Below are positions 17,658 through 24,555 of a stretch of DNA of 44,109 nt, piece by piece (within the stretch, counting starts at the first letter, position 1; each line of letters begins with the position of its first letter). The DNA lies in assembly GCA_003142855.1 (NCBI GenBank), contig PLNW01000099.1, positions 1 through 44,109 on the forward strand, read 5' to 3'. A program made the translations under genes and the position numbers. Below the pieces are notes generated by a model. The model was not told where the DNA came from and did not search any database. It saw only the letters and a list, made by a program, of their open reading frames with translations. The DNA comes from Myxococcales bacterium. GTDB taxonomy: Bacteria > Myxococcota_A > Polyangia > Fen-1088.

Positions 17658-18053
17658 ATGGCAACCAAGGCACTCGATCAAAGCAACTTCGAACAGACCG
17701 TGAAGACCGGCATCGTACTGGTGGATTTTTGGGCACCCTGGTGCGGCCCATGCCGCGTCTTTGGCCCGGTGTTCGAGAAGTCATCCGAGTCCAACGCCGA
17801 CGTCGTGTTCGGCAAGGTCAACACCGAGGACCAGCCGGACTTGGCCACGACCTTCGGCATCCAGGCCATTCCGACCCTGATGGCGTTTCGCGACGGAATT
17901 CTCGTCTTTGAACAGGCCGGTGCGCTACCCGGACACGCGCTGCAGAAGCTCATCGACGAAATCAGGGCGCTCGACATGGCGGAGGTTCGCGCCAAGGTCG
18001 ACGACAAGGTCAGCACCGCGACCGCCAGCAGTGGCGGGGGATGCTGCGGGTGA
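17658..18053 (+). CDS. Thioredoxin
   Basis: The 131-residue protein has a complete thioredoxin fold with active site FWAPWCGPC at residues 26-34, the cis-Pro loop in IQAIPTLMAFRDG, and the usual length plus an extended tail that ends in GGGCCG. The terminal Cys pair is unusual and might serve as a second redox or metal site. No signal peptide is present, so it is cytoplasmic. The ATG at 17658 has AGAGGGAG upstream. It is divergent from the CoA-disulfide reductase-rhodanese and could supply electrons in the same thiol network. Confidence 0.95.
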   Translation: MATKALDQSNFEQTVKTGIVLVDFWAPWCGPCRVFGPVFEKSSESNADVVFGKVNTEDQPDLATTFGIQAIPTLMAFRDGILVFEQAGALPGHALQKLIDEIRALDMAEVRAKVDDKVSTATASSGGGCCG

Positions 18054-18087
18054 TTCGATGCGACTAGCCCTTGCGCGGGAGACGAAG

Positions 18088-18258
18088 ATGACTCTCTTTA
18101 CCTTGGCCTCGGTCGTGGTCGGCGGTGCTCTCGGATTTGGCTACTACCGGCTGGTTGGTTGCAGCTCGGGCGCATGTCCGATCACCTCGAACCCGTACAT
18201 CTCCACGCTGTACGGCGCGTTGCTGGGCTATCTGATCGGAGCTGGCGGCCGACTGTAG
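18088..18258 (+). CDS. Small DUF6132-like membrane protein
   Basis: The 56-residue protein contains two hydrophobic helices flanking the motif YYRLVGCSSGACPITSNPY, which is characteristic of the DUF6132 family of tiny membrane proteins. Two Cys in GCSSGAC may bind a metal or form a disulfide. ATG 18088 follows CGGGAGACGA; ATG 18058, two bases after the end of the thioredoxin gene's stop, is a possible alternative that would add a basic N-terminus. It probably forms one transcript with thioredoxin. Function is unknown; genes of this family are often found close to rhodanese and thioredoxin genes, consistent with this site. Confidence 0.7.
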   Translation: MTLFTLASVVVGGALGFGYYRLVGCSSGACPITSNPYISTLYGALLGYLIGAGGRL

Positions 18259-18270
18259 CCGTGAATCGAA

Positions 18271-19626
18271 TCAGTCGTCGCCCAGGCGATAGTAGCGGGC
18301 GCCCAGCCCCAGCAGTTCCCGAATTGGCCGGCAGTCCGGCGCTGCCACGGTGCCGGTGCGATTCACGGCCACGGCGCCGCAGCCGCCGCCACACACGGAG
18401 GCCACAGGACAGCTCTGGCAGGCCGGGATAGAGAACACGTTTCGATCGCGCCAGCGGGCGATGGCGTCTTCGTCCCGTTCGATCTTCGGCGCGTAGCTTC
18501 CCAGCCGGCTTGCCTGATGGCCCACGGTGGCCGTGCAGCCGTAGAGGCCGCCGTCAGGCGCAAAGGCCCATTCCTTCTTGGCAGCCGGGCAGCTATCGAA
18601 GGTGGCCGGCGGCCATTCGCCAGTCTCAGCCAGGTGGTGCATGCCGTGCAGGCGTGGCTGGTGAAATCGTCGCAGGTCGGGATGCGCCTCGGCCAGGGCC
18701 AGGTATGCCGTCCACAGTTCCAAGCGGTCGAATAGTTGTTCGCGGCCCTGCCGGCTGGCGCAGCCGAAGAGTTCGTAGTTGCGTCCGATCTGCGTCTTGA
18801 AAGCCGACTCGGGATGGTCGAGCCATCCGCGTTCCGCCGCCAATCTGGCCAGGGCCGGCAAGGTCGGCAGGTTTTCGCGGTCAACCACCACGCGAAGATT
18901 CACCGGAATCTGGGCGGCCAGAAGAGCGTCGATGCCGGCCGCGACCCGCGCGAAGGTTCCCAGTCCGTTGTGCAGCACGCGGCGCCGATCGTGGATCTCC
19001 GGCGGACCATCCAGCGTCACCTGGACCTCTCGCACGTCGGCCCCCGAAAGCACCGGCAGAAAAGCCTCCACCTTATAGCCATTCGTGACCACGGCCACGC
19101 CGATGCCACGCTCGCCTGCGCCAGCCATCAAACGCCCGACCCGATCGTGGTGCGCTGGCGAGTCCATCAGCGGCTCGCCCCCGAACAAGGTGAGGTAGGG
19201 TCGCGGCTGGTCCTGGCCATGAAAGCGATCGATGTAGGCAAAGAGCGCCGCGATGGTCTCGGGCGCGATCAGTCCGCTTGCCCCACCGACGAAAGGTTCC
19301 TGGTAACAGTACGTGCAACTGAGGTTGCAGCCGAATGTGGGCACGACGATGAGCTGGGTCGGCGTGCGCTCCATTTCCTCCAGGTAGTTGGCGTAAGCCT
19401 CGGCCAGCATGGCTCGCTCGTCGTCCTCGGATTCCACCGCAAACCCGGCCTCACGCATGTCGGCCAGGGGCAGTGCTGACGCCAAGGCTTGGCCCGCCGT
19501 GATCCCACGCAAGCTGGTCGCCTCCTCTCCCTCGAACAGGGCGACCTCGCCGGTCAATGGCTGGACCAGCAGCAACCGATCTGAATCTGGGAGAGGCGCA
19601 ACAATGGCGGAGCGAGACAGGTGCAT
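18271..19626 (-). CDS. Radical SAM/SPASM-domain enzyme
   Basis: The 451-residue protein has an N-terminal region of about 90 residues (VQPLTGEVALFEGEEA...), then the radical SAM motif FGCNLSCTYCYQE around residue 105, LTLFGGEPLMD, the barrel strands VVTNGYKV and VQVTLDGPPEIHD, and a full SPASM domain with Cys in FDSCPAAKKEW, GLYGC, then CQSCPVASVCGGGC (CX2CX5CX3C) and a late Cys in APDC. This pattern fits peptide- or protein-modifying maturases with two auxiliary 4Fe-4S clusters. No convincing precursor peptide is next to it, so it could act on a protein elsewhere or be a sulfatase-maturase relative. It is divergent from the DUF134 regulator and its 160-bp upstream region includes the shared promoter box. 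Confidence 0.85.
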   Translation of the reverse strand: MHLSRSAIVAPLPDSDRLLLVQPLTGEVALFEGEEATSLRGITAGQALASALPLADMREAGFAVESEDDERAMLAEAYANYLEEMERTPTQLIVVPTFGCNLSCTYCYQEPFVGGASGLIAPETIAALFAYIDRFHGQDQPRPYLTLFGGEPLMDSPAHHDRVGRLMAGAGERGIGVAVVTNGYKVEAFLPVLSGADVREVQVTLDGPPEIHDRRRVLHNGLGTFARVAAGIDALLAAQIPVNLRVVVDRENLPTLPALARLAAERGWLDHPESAFKTQIGRNYELFGCASRQGREQLFDRLELWTAYLALAEAHPDLRRFHQPRLHGMHHLAETGEWPPATFDSCPAAKKEWAFAPDGGLYGCTATVGHQASRLGSYAPKIERDEDAIARWRDRNVFSIPACQSCPVASVCGGGCGAVAVNRTGTVAAPDCRPIRELLGLGARYYRLGDD

Positions 19627-19740
19627 GGTGAGTAGAGACCGCAGTCTTCTCTGAGAGCCAAGAACGGGAAAGAAGATTCGCGACGCTCGCGGAAATCAGC
19701 ATCTTGGGCCAAACGTTCTTCGGCGGAGAAGAACCGCCAG

Positions 19741-19769
19741 TTGACAAATAGTGAACTTATGTTCATAAC
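19741..19769 (+). promoter_or_regulatory. Promoter with conserved box upstream of DUF134 operon (site 1)
   Basis: TTGACA at 19741-19746 and CATAAC at 19764-19769 are spaced 17 bp. Over the spacer lies GTGAACTTATGTTCATAA (19751-19768), containing the dyad TGAAC-ttat-GTTCA. A near-identical arrangement occurs before trmO on the other strand: the box matches in 15 of 18 positions and begins 4 versus 3 bases after the -35 hexamer. An operator within the spacer and -10 is typical of repressor control. DUF134, the first gene downstream, is a helix-turn-helix protein and the natural candidate to bind it. Confidence 0.6.
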
Positions 19770-19786
19770 CAGGGTCGAGGTTATCC

Positions 19787-20173
19787 TTGTCCCGACCATT
19801 CTGCTGCCGCCGTATCTGCGGGGAGCCGCCCTCCGCAGTGTTCAAGCCAGCCGGCATCCCCCTACGCCAGCTCGACGAGGTGGTGATGACCCTGGACGAG
19901 TTCGAGGCTATCCGGCTCGCCGACCTGGCGCAGATGTACCAGGAGAAGGCGGCCAAACAGATGGGGATCTCGCGGCCGACCTTCAGCCGGATCATCGACT
20001 CTGCCCATCGGAAACTGGCCGACGCCCTGGTCCACGGCAAGGCGCTTCTGATCGAGGGCGGCGCGGTGAGGCGGGCCGGCCGGCGCTGTTGTGAGCTGCA
20101 TGACGGCGATGATCCGCCCGTCGCTTCGCCAAGATTGGAAACAACCAACAAGAAAAAGAGGAAGAAACCATGA
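19787..20173 (+). CDS. DUF134 family helix-turn-helix regulator
   Basis: The 128-residue protein shows the DUF134 layout: SRPFCCRRI at the start, FKPAGIPLRQLDEVVMTLDE, FEAIRLADL, a sigma-4-like helix-turn-helix QEKAAKQMGISRPTFSRIID, and ALVHGKALLIEGG. The TTG at 19787 is chosen as the start because family members begin with the (M)xRP motif exactly here, and CGAGG lies upstream. The C-terminus is basic (NKKKRKKP). It overlaps the next gene by the ATGA arrangement, so the two are translationally coupled. DUF134 proteins are predicted DNA-binding regulators often next to NifX/NifB-like genes, as here. Confidence 0.88.
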   Translation: MSRPFCCRRICGEPPSAVFKPAGIPLRQLDEVVMTLDEFEAIRLADLAQMYQEKAAKQMGISRPTFSRIIDSAHRKLADALVHGKALLIEGGAVRRAGRRCCELHDGDDPPVASPRLETTNKKKRKKP

Positions 20174-20565
20174 ACGTCTGCATTCCCGTGAACAGGCCCG
20201 AGAACGGGGCAAGCCCGGTGTGTGCCCACTTTGGTTCGGCTCCTGCCTTCGTGATCGCGAACACCGAAGCTGGTACCTACCGATCGGTGACGACCGGAGG
20301 GCAGCACATGTGCGGCGCCATCGGCACGCTTCAGAAAGAGAACGTGGCGAGCATTATCGTGGGCGGTATTGGCATGGGGGCCCTGAACCGGCTTGCCGCT
20401 GCGGGCATCCAGGTGTTCGCTGCGCAACACGCAACCGTCGACGAGAACCTGGCCGCTCTCAAGGCGGGGCAGCTTCCCCTGATGAGCCTCGATGGTGCCT
20501 GCGCCCACCACGGCCACGAGCAAGGTCACGGCCAGGGCCACGGATGCAGCAGCCAAGGAAGCTAG
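20170..20565 (+). CDS. NifX/NifB C-terminal-like (dinitrogenase iron-molybdenum cofactor-type) protein
   Basis: The 131-residue protein has the complete fold of the Fe-Mo cofactor biosynthesis superfamily: NVCIPVN at the start, SPVCAHFGSAPAFVIA, MCGAIGTLQKENVASIIVGG, GMGALNRLAAAGIQVF, and a His/Gly tail (HHGHEQGHGQGHGC). Homologues bind Fe-S or Fe-Mo-S clusters. No nitrogenase genes are in the window, so a general metal-cluster carrier role is more likely. The His-rich tail could bind metal. ATG 20170 overlaps the DUF134 stop. It is followed 48 bp later by a hotdog thioesterase. Confidence 0.88.
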   Translation: MNVCIPVNRPENGASPVCAHFGSAPAFVIANTEAGTYRSVTTGGQHMCGAIGTLQKENVASIIVGGIGMGALNRLAAAGIQVFAAQHATVDENLAALKAGQLPLMSLDGACAHHGHEQGHGQGHGCSSQGS

Positions 20566-20613
20566 CCCCTGCAAGAAGCCCACGATGCCGCGATCGCGGC
20601 CAGGAGATAGCCG

Positions 20614-21099
20614 ATGGACGACTTTTCGCCCGACAGGATGCCCGAGACCACGGCGGTCTCGCTGGCGCAGCAGAAACTGGATGCGATGAAGATCGCCGAG
20701 CACTCGCGCTGCCTGCTCTGTGGCAAGGACAACCCTATCGGATTCAAACTCGACTTCCGCGTGATCCGGCCCGGGATGGTTCTCGCCAATTTCCCGTGCA
20801 GCCGAGTCTTCCAGAGCTATCCCGAAACTCTGCACGGCGGTGTCATCTCCGCCCTGTTCGACGCGGCGATGACCAACTGCCTGTTTTCGCTGGGCGAGGT
20901 GGCGGTGACCGCCGAACTCGTCGTTCACTATCTGCGGCCCACGCGGGTCGATCAACAGGCCGAAGTGGTTGCGGAGCTGCAGAAATCGAGCTGGCCAATG
21001 TACCAGATGACCGCAGAGTTGCGGCAAGCAGGCATCACACTGGCACGGGCCGAGGCGAAATTCGTCAACCGGCGCTATGCCACCGATGCCCTGGGGTGA
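20614..21099 (+). CDS. PaaI-type hotdog-fold thioesterase
   Basis: The 161-residue protein has a hotdog domain with the ETLHGGVISALFDAAMTNC segment typical of PaaI-type acyl-CoA thioesterases, preceded by HSRCLLCGKDNPIGFKL, a Cys-x-x-Cys-Gly motif seen in a subset of this family. It would hydrolyse an acyl- or aryl-CoA in the cytoplasm; the substrate is unknown. ATG 20614 gives the family length. It lies in the same direction as DUF134 and the NifX-like gene with a 48-bp gap, so it is likely the last gene of that operon. Confidence 0.85.
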   Translation: MDDFSPDRMPETTAVSLAQQKLDAMKIAEHSRCLLCGKDNPIGFKLDFRVIRPGMVLANFPCSRVFQSYPETLHGGVISALFDAAMTNCLFSLGEVAVTAELVVHYLRPTRVDQQAEVVAELQKSSWPMYQMTAELRQAGITLARAEAKFVNRRYATDALG

Positions 21100-21171
21100 C
21101 AAGTTGACGGCAGCGAAGCCGCCCAGCCACAGGAGCTACCATCATGATTGAGCCGTTCCGGATTGGCATCG

Positions 21172-22029
21172 TCATCTGTCATCGCCATCGAACGTGTAGG
21201 TCGCCCCTGCCGAGCCGAGGCGAACACGCTCACCGAGCGTCTGTCTGAGCTTGTCGACCGCGAGTTCTCCCGTGCAATGGCATGGGACAATCAGGTCGGG
21301 GCCAAGCGCCGTCAGCGCGCCCATGGTGCGCGCGACACGCGTCTCGCTTGCTTCGCCCAGGTGGAACCCGCCCAGCACGGCATGAATTCGGGAACCTCCG
21401 CTCAGTCGCTGGGCGTATTTCAGGGTGTTGATCACGCCGGCGTGGCTGCACCCAACCACCACCACCAGCCCCCTATCCGTGCGTATCCACAACGCGAGGT
21501 CGTCATCAATCGGATCGCTATGTTTTCCCTCGCCGTCGACAAAGAAGGGGCCGCCTACGTCTTCATAGGCCCTTAGGCGTGGAATAGGGCCAGTGAGACC
21601 AATGCCCGGTGCGACCTCTATCGGCCGCGTGGTCCAGTGCAGCCTTTCGGGCGGAACCCATTCGAGTGCCGATCTTGCTGATTCCGGCATGCCAATCGGC
21701 CTGGCTGCTCCATTGCGGATGGCGTAGCGAGGGGTCGTCACGGCTGGATGGCAGTAGACATGAGCGGCGGGTGCGCTGTCGATGACCAGAGACACTCCAC
21801 CCGTGTGGTCATAGTGCCCGTGGCTCAGCACCAGGGTGTCTGCCGCGTGAAGGGCGACGCCGAGTTTGCCCGGGTTGCCGGCGAGCGCCGGTCCTTGACC
21901 CGTGTCGAACAGCAGCCGCCGGCCCGCGACCTCGACCCAGACAGAGAAGCCGTGCTCCGCCAGGAGACCGTCATTCGCCTTGTTGTCGACCAAGATGGTG
22001 ATCCTGGGCGCACCCACGAGGTCACTCAT
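21172..22029 (-). CDS. Metallo-beta-lactamase fold hydrolase
   Basis: The 285-residue protein contains the signature LVLSHGHYDHTGG, an FDTGQGPAL strand, a further His in VVVGCSHAGVINTL, and a C-terminal GGFHLGEA...IVPCHCTG region. This order is that of the archaeal and bacterial MJ0888-like group annotated as beta-ribofuranosylaminobenzene 5'-phosphate synthase-related, with unknown true activity. The start ATG at 22029 overlaps the stop of the ferredoxin gene, so the two are coupled. It is the last gene of the TrmO-ferredoxin-MBL operon. Confidence 0.9.
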   Translation of the reverse strand: MSDLVGAPRITILVDNKANDGLLAEHGFSVWVEVAGRRLLFDTGQGPALAGNPGKLGVALHAADTLVLSHGHYDHTGGVSLVIDSAPAAHVYCHPAVTTPRYAIRNGAARPIGMPESARSALEWVPPERLHWTTRPIEVAPGIGLTGPIPRLRAYEDVGGPFFVDGEGKHSDPIDDDLALWIRTDRGLVVVVGCSHAGVINTLKYAQRLSGGSRIHAVLGGFHLGEASETRVARTMGALTALGPDLIVPCHCTGELAVDKLRQTLGERVRLGSAGATYTFDGDDR

Positions 22030-22372
22030 AGCGTCCTGCCCGCCCAGCTACGGCTTCGCATCTGTCCCGCGCGATCATTGAAATCGCATGGTGCGGGCAC
22101 GCTGAAGCGCAGACCCCGCAGCCATCGCACAGAGCGTCTATCACTACTACCCGCGCCGGCAAGCACGGCACTTCCATCGTGGTGCAATACTTCACGCACT
22201 TGGCACACCCGGTATTCCCCGGCTCTATCAGCGCTCGGGTGGGACACTGAACAATGCAGATTCCACAGCCATCGCACATCGCATGGGCGATGCAAGGTAT
22301 CGTCGTTCGCGCGGTTGTACCGACGGGTTTCGCTGAGACAACAGCAGCGTCGGACTTGGTCAACCTGGTCAT
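22022..22372 (-). CDS. Ferredoxin with two 4Fe-4S motifs and an extra Cys cluster
   Basis: The 116-residue protein has CDGCGICIVQCP and CDGCGVCASACP, two complete CX2CX2CX3CP motifs, and between them CAKCVKYC, a third Cys set that is not canonical. The N-terminal 25 residues are polar with no signal peptide. It should carry electrons in the cytoplasm, probably for an enzyme of this cluster. Its start overlaps the TrmO stop (TGATG) and its stop overlaps the MBL start, so the three genes form a tightly coupled operon. The electron partner is not known. Confidence 0.88.
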   Translation of the reverse strand: MTRLTKSDAAVVSAKPVGTTARTTIPCIAHAMCDGCGICIVQCPTRALIEPGNTGCAKCVKYCTTMEVPCLPARVVVIDALCDGCGVCASACPHHAISMIARDRCEAVAGRAGRYE

Positions 22373-22887
22373 CAGCGTTTCTTGCCCGGAGTCTCATGAA
22401 ATCGTCCATCGGCAACCTTGCGATCCACCCCACAGGCATCGAACCAGCCAGCCTTCGCCGACGGGTACGCATCGAATTCGGGTACGTATGGCTTGATGTC
22501 GAGCAGGGGAGTGTCGTCGAGGACGTCTATGTCGACAACGTGGAGGATGCATCCTTCGCGCCGCACCAACCGGACAGCGGACATGCCGATCGGATTCGGC
22601 CGGCACGGAGAACGGGTCGCGAACAGACCGCGTTCCCGAGTGTCACGATACGGCACCACACGAGGTTGGAAAGCGGTTGCGCGATCCATCCAGTAGACCA
22701 GCCAGACCCGATCGAAGCCCTCGATGTCATCCAACGCGCCGGCGAAGGAGTCGGCCACGATGACTTGCCCCTTCGCATCCTGGGCATAGACGGATTGAAT
22801 GGGCGTGCCCGTGGCCTCGACGAATGGCGTTTGAATGCGGCCAATCACCTGAAGGCTGATAGGGACGTTCTTCCGGCCACGATCCAT
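22372..22887 (-). CDS. trmO: TrmO (TsaA/YaeB) family methyltransferase
   Basis: The 171-residue protein has the TrmO core: LQVIGRIQTPF, GALDDIEGFDRVWLVYWM, the signature GLFATRSPCRPNPIGMSAV and VVDIDVLDDTPLLDIKPYVP. E. coli TrmO N6-methylates t6A37 of tRNA. Many short TrmO-like proteins in anaerobes lack the C-terminal domain and have uncertain substrates; this one is short and clusters with ferredoxin and metal-cofactor genes, so a tRNA role is not certain. The ATG at 22887 has no ribosome binding site, and the predicted transcript start is only a few bases upstream, so a leaderless mRNA is likely. Confidence 0.85.
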   Translation of the reverse strand: MDRGRKNVPISLQVIGRIQTPFVEATGTPIQSVYAQDAKGQVIVADSFAGALDDIEGFDRVWLVYWMDRATAFQPRVVPYRDTRERGLFATRSPCRPNPIGMSAVRLVRREGCILHVVDIDVLDDTPLLDIKPYVPEFDAYPSAKAGWFDACGVDRKVADGRFHETPGKKR

Positions 22888-22891
22888 CGGG

Positions 22892-22921
22892 TTATTATTG
22901 ACATATGTTCACAACAGTCAA
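22892..22921 (-). promoter_or_regulatory. Promoter with conserved box upstream of trmO (site 2)
   Basis: Read on the minus strand: TTGACT (22921-22916), then GTT, then GTGAACATATGTCAATAA (22912-22895), with TAATAA (22897-22892) as -10 at 18-bp spacing. The trmO ATG follows after five bases, so transcription should begin at or near the start codon. The box matches the one in front of DUF134 in 15 of 18 positions and its position relative to the -35 is the same within one base. This is good evidence for control of both operons by one regulator. Confidence 0.6.
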
Positions 22922-22931
22922 GGGGTACCAC

Positions 22932-23087
22932 ATGCTGCTCATCCCCTATGCGATGAACCCTTTTTCGTGCGCCACGCAGATGCCGAAAAGCGCGCCTGGC
23001 CGGCTGCCTCTTCTTGAGGCAGTGTTGCTGCGGCAAGCCCCGTCGGCATTCCCGGCTATCGGCGCCAATACCCAGGAGTCTCCATGA
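22932..23087 (+). CDS. Possible 51-residue leader ORF coupled to the CDF gene
   Basis: An ATG at 22932 follows AAGGGG with an 8- to 9-base spacer, and the 51-codon frame (MLLIPYAMNPFSCATQM...) ends in the ATGA that starts the cation exporter. It matches no family I know. Translational coupling to a transporter suggests a small leader peptide or regulatory ORF, though a chance open frame in GC-rich DNA is possible. Confidence 0.25.
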   Translation: MLLIPYAMNPFSCATQMPKSAPGRLPLLEAVLLRQAPSAFPAIGANTQESP

Positions 23088-24007
23088 GTCACCATCACGA
23101 ATCCTTCGCCAGCCACGGAGGGCTGGACAGGAGACTCTGGGCCAGCGCCGCTCTCAACGCGGCCATCACGCTGGCTGAATTCGTGGGCGGCATCTTGTCG
23201 GGCAGCTTGGCCCTGCTCTCGGACGCGGCCCACAATCTGAGCGACGTCGTCGCCATTGTTCTGGCGCTGATGGCGCGACGACTCGGCCGTCGGCCCCCGA
23301 CTACTCGACACACCTACGGCCTCAAGCGCGTCGAGGTCGTGGCAGCGCTGGTCAACGCAGTGACGCTCATCGCAGTGACCGTGCTCATCGCCCACCAGGC
23401 CGTGCTCCGCCTTCTTCATCCCGAGCCGGTGGCGCAGGGGATCATGCTGGTGGTTGCCCTCGGCGCCCTGGGCGCCAACGTCGGCTCGGCCCTACTGCTG
23501 CGACAGCATGACAAAGGCGACGTGAACGTGCGCGGCGCCTTCCTTCACATGGCCCAGGATGCCGTCGCATCCCTCACCGTGGTGGTCGCGGCGCTGCTCG
23601 CTCGCGCCGGCGTGGGCCCCTATGTGGACTCCGTCGCGGCGCTACTCGTGGGGCTCGTCGTCTTGCGAAGCGCTCTTTCGCTGGCGTGGCAGACCCTTTC
23701 CACGATCCTCGAAGGTGTACCCGGCGATGTGGACATCGTGGACCTGGCGGATCGTGTGCATCGGGCCTTCGCCCCGGCCTGCCTGCACCACATACACGTC
23801 TGGGAGCTGGGACCCACCCAGCGCCTACTCACGGCCCACGTCACCGTCGCCCAGGACATGAGCGGGCTCGACATCGAGAGCTTCTTGTCGCGACTGAAGG
23901 CGTTCTTGCATGAACAGTGGGCGATCAACCACGCCACCATCGAGCCGGAGGTTGGAGCCTGCCCACAACCCGAACTCCTGGGCCGATGGGACAAGTCGCA
24001 CGTTTGA
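23084..24007 (+). CDS. Cation diffusion facilitator (CzcD/ZitB-type) metal exporter
   Basis: The 307-residue protein is a full CDF transporter with six membrane helices. The zinc site residues are present in helix 2 (SDAAHNLSDVV) and helix 5 (LHMAQDAVASL), and a cytoplasmic C-terminal domain carries HHIHVWELG and the late INHATIEPE motif. A short His cluster (MSHHHESFASH) opens the protein. It should export Zn(II), Co(II) or a similar ion in exchange for protons. The ATG at 23084 overlaps a possible leader ORF. It is divergent from the trmO operon, so metal supply may be linked to that cluster. Confidence 0.93.
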   Translation: MSHHHESFASHGGLDRRLWASAALNAAITLAEFVGGILSGSLALLSDAAHNLSDVVAIVLALMARRLGRRPPTTRHTYGLKRVEVVAALVNAVTLIAVTVLIAHQAVLRLLHPEPVAQGIMLVVALGALGANVGSALLLRQHDKGDVNVRGAFLHMAQDAVASLTVVVAALLARAGVGPYVDSVAALLVGLVVLRSALSLAWQTLSTILEGVPGDVDIVDLADRVHRAFAPACLHHIHVWELGPTQRLLTAHVTVAQDMSGLDIESFLSRLKAFLHEQWAINHATIEPEVGACPQPELLGRWDKSHV

Positions 24008-24122
24008 TGACCAGGGGAACAATGGACAGGTGAGGGAGGGGCACGTGGACGATTCGGCGGGACGGAGCCATGCTTGGGCCGAGTTCGTTGACGATAGGAC
24101 CGGAAAGAAAGGACGGAGCGCG

Positions 24123-24527
24123 ATGTACGAGAGAGACTATGTCTACACAAAGCGGATGGATGGTGTTTCCGTCGGCGAAGTGACCACGCGCGTCCGCCAG
24201 GCATTGGCCGCTGCAGGCTTCGGTGTTTTGACCGAGATCGACGTCCAAGCGACGCTCAAGCAGAAGCTGGGGGTCGAGCGCAAGCCCTACCTCATTCTCG
24301 GCGCGTGCAACCCACCGCTGGCGCATCGGGCATTGCAGGCCGAGCCGTCCATCGGTGTCTTTCTTCCCTGCAACGTCGACATCTTCGAGGGCGATGACGG
24401 CGCGGTGTATGTCCAGACGCCCAAGCCGACGATCATGTTCGGTCTGGTCGGGAATCCGAAGGTCCGACCGATCGCGGAGGAGGTCGACGCAAAGCTCCGG
24501 CAGGTTCTCGAGACCCTGGTGGGTTGA
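24123..24527 (+). CDS. DUF302 family protein
   Basis: The 134-residue protein shows the DUF302 pattern: VTTRVRQALAAAGFGVLTEI, DVQATLKQKLGVERKPYLIL, GACNPPLAHRALQAEPSIGV and FLPCNVDIFEG. DUF302 proteins are small, structured, of unknown role and often found near metal or thiol genes. The ATG at 24123 (MYERDYVYTK) matches the usual family start, and no signal peptide is visible. It follows the CDF exporter by 115 bp in the same direction, so the two may be transcribed together. A lipoprotein methyltransferase starts 28 bp downstream. Confidence 0.85.
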   Translation: MYERDYVYTKRMDGVSVGEVTTRVRQALAAAGFGVLTEIDVQATLKQKLGVERKPYLILGACNPPLAHRALQAEPSIGVFLPCNVDIFEGDDGAVYVQTPKPTIMFGLVGNPKVRPIAEEVDAKLRQVLETLVG

Positions 24528-24555
24528 GACTCGTCGGCGGCGTAGATACTCCACC

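Noticed and set aside
19554..19799. Minus-strand 81-codon frame upstream of the radical SAM gene as a RiPP precursor
   Set aside because: It overlaps the radical SAM N-terminus in another frame, its ATG lies inside the promoter box, and it has no leader-core layout or ribosome binding site.
20170..20565. Evidence for nitrogen fixation
   Set aside because: The NifX-like fold is shared by many non-nitrogenase proteins and no nif structural genes are present.
19696..21102. Minus-strand 468-codon frame over DUF134 and NifX-like genes
   Set aside because: Antisense to three genes with clear family motifs; no protein resemblance of its own.
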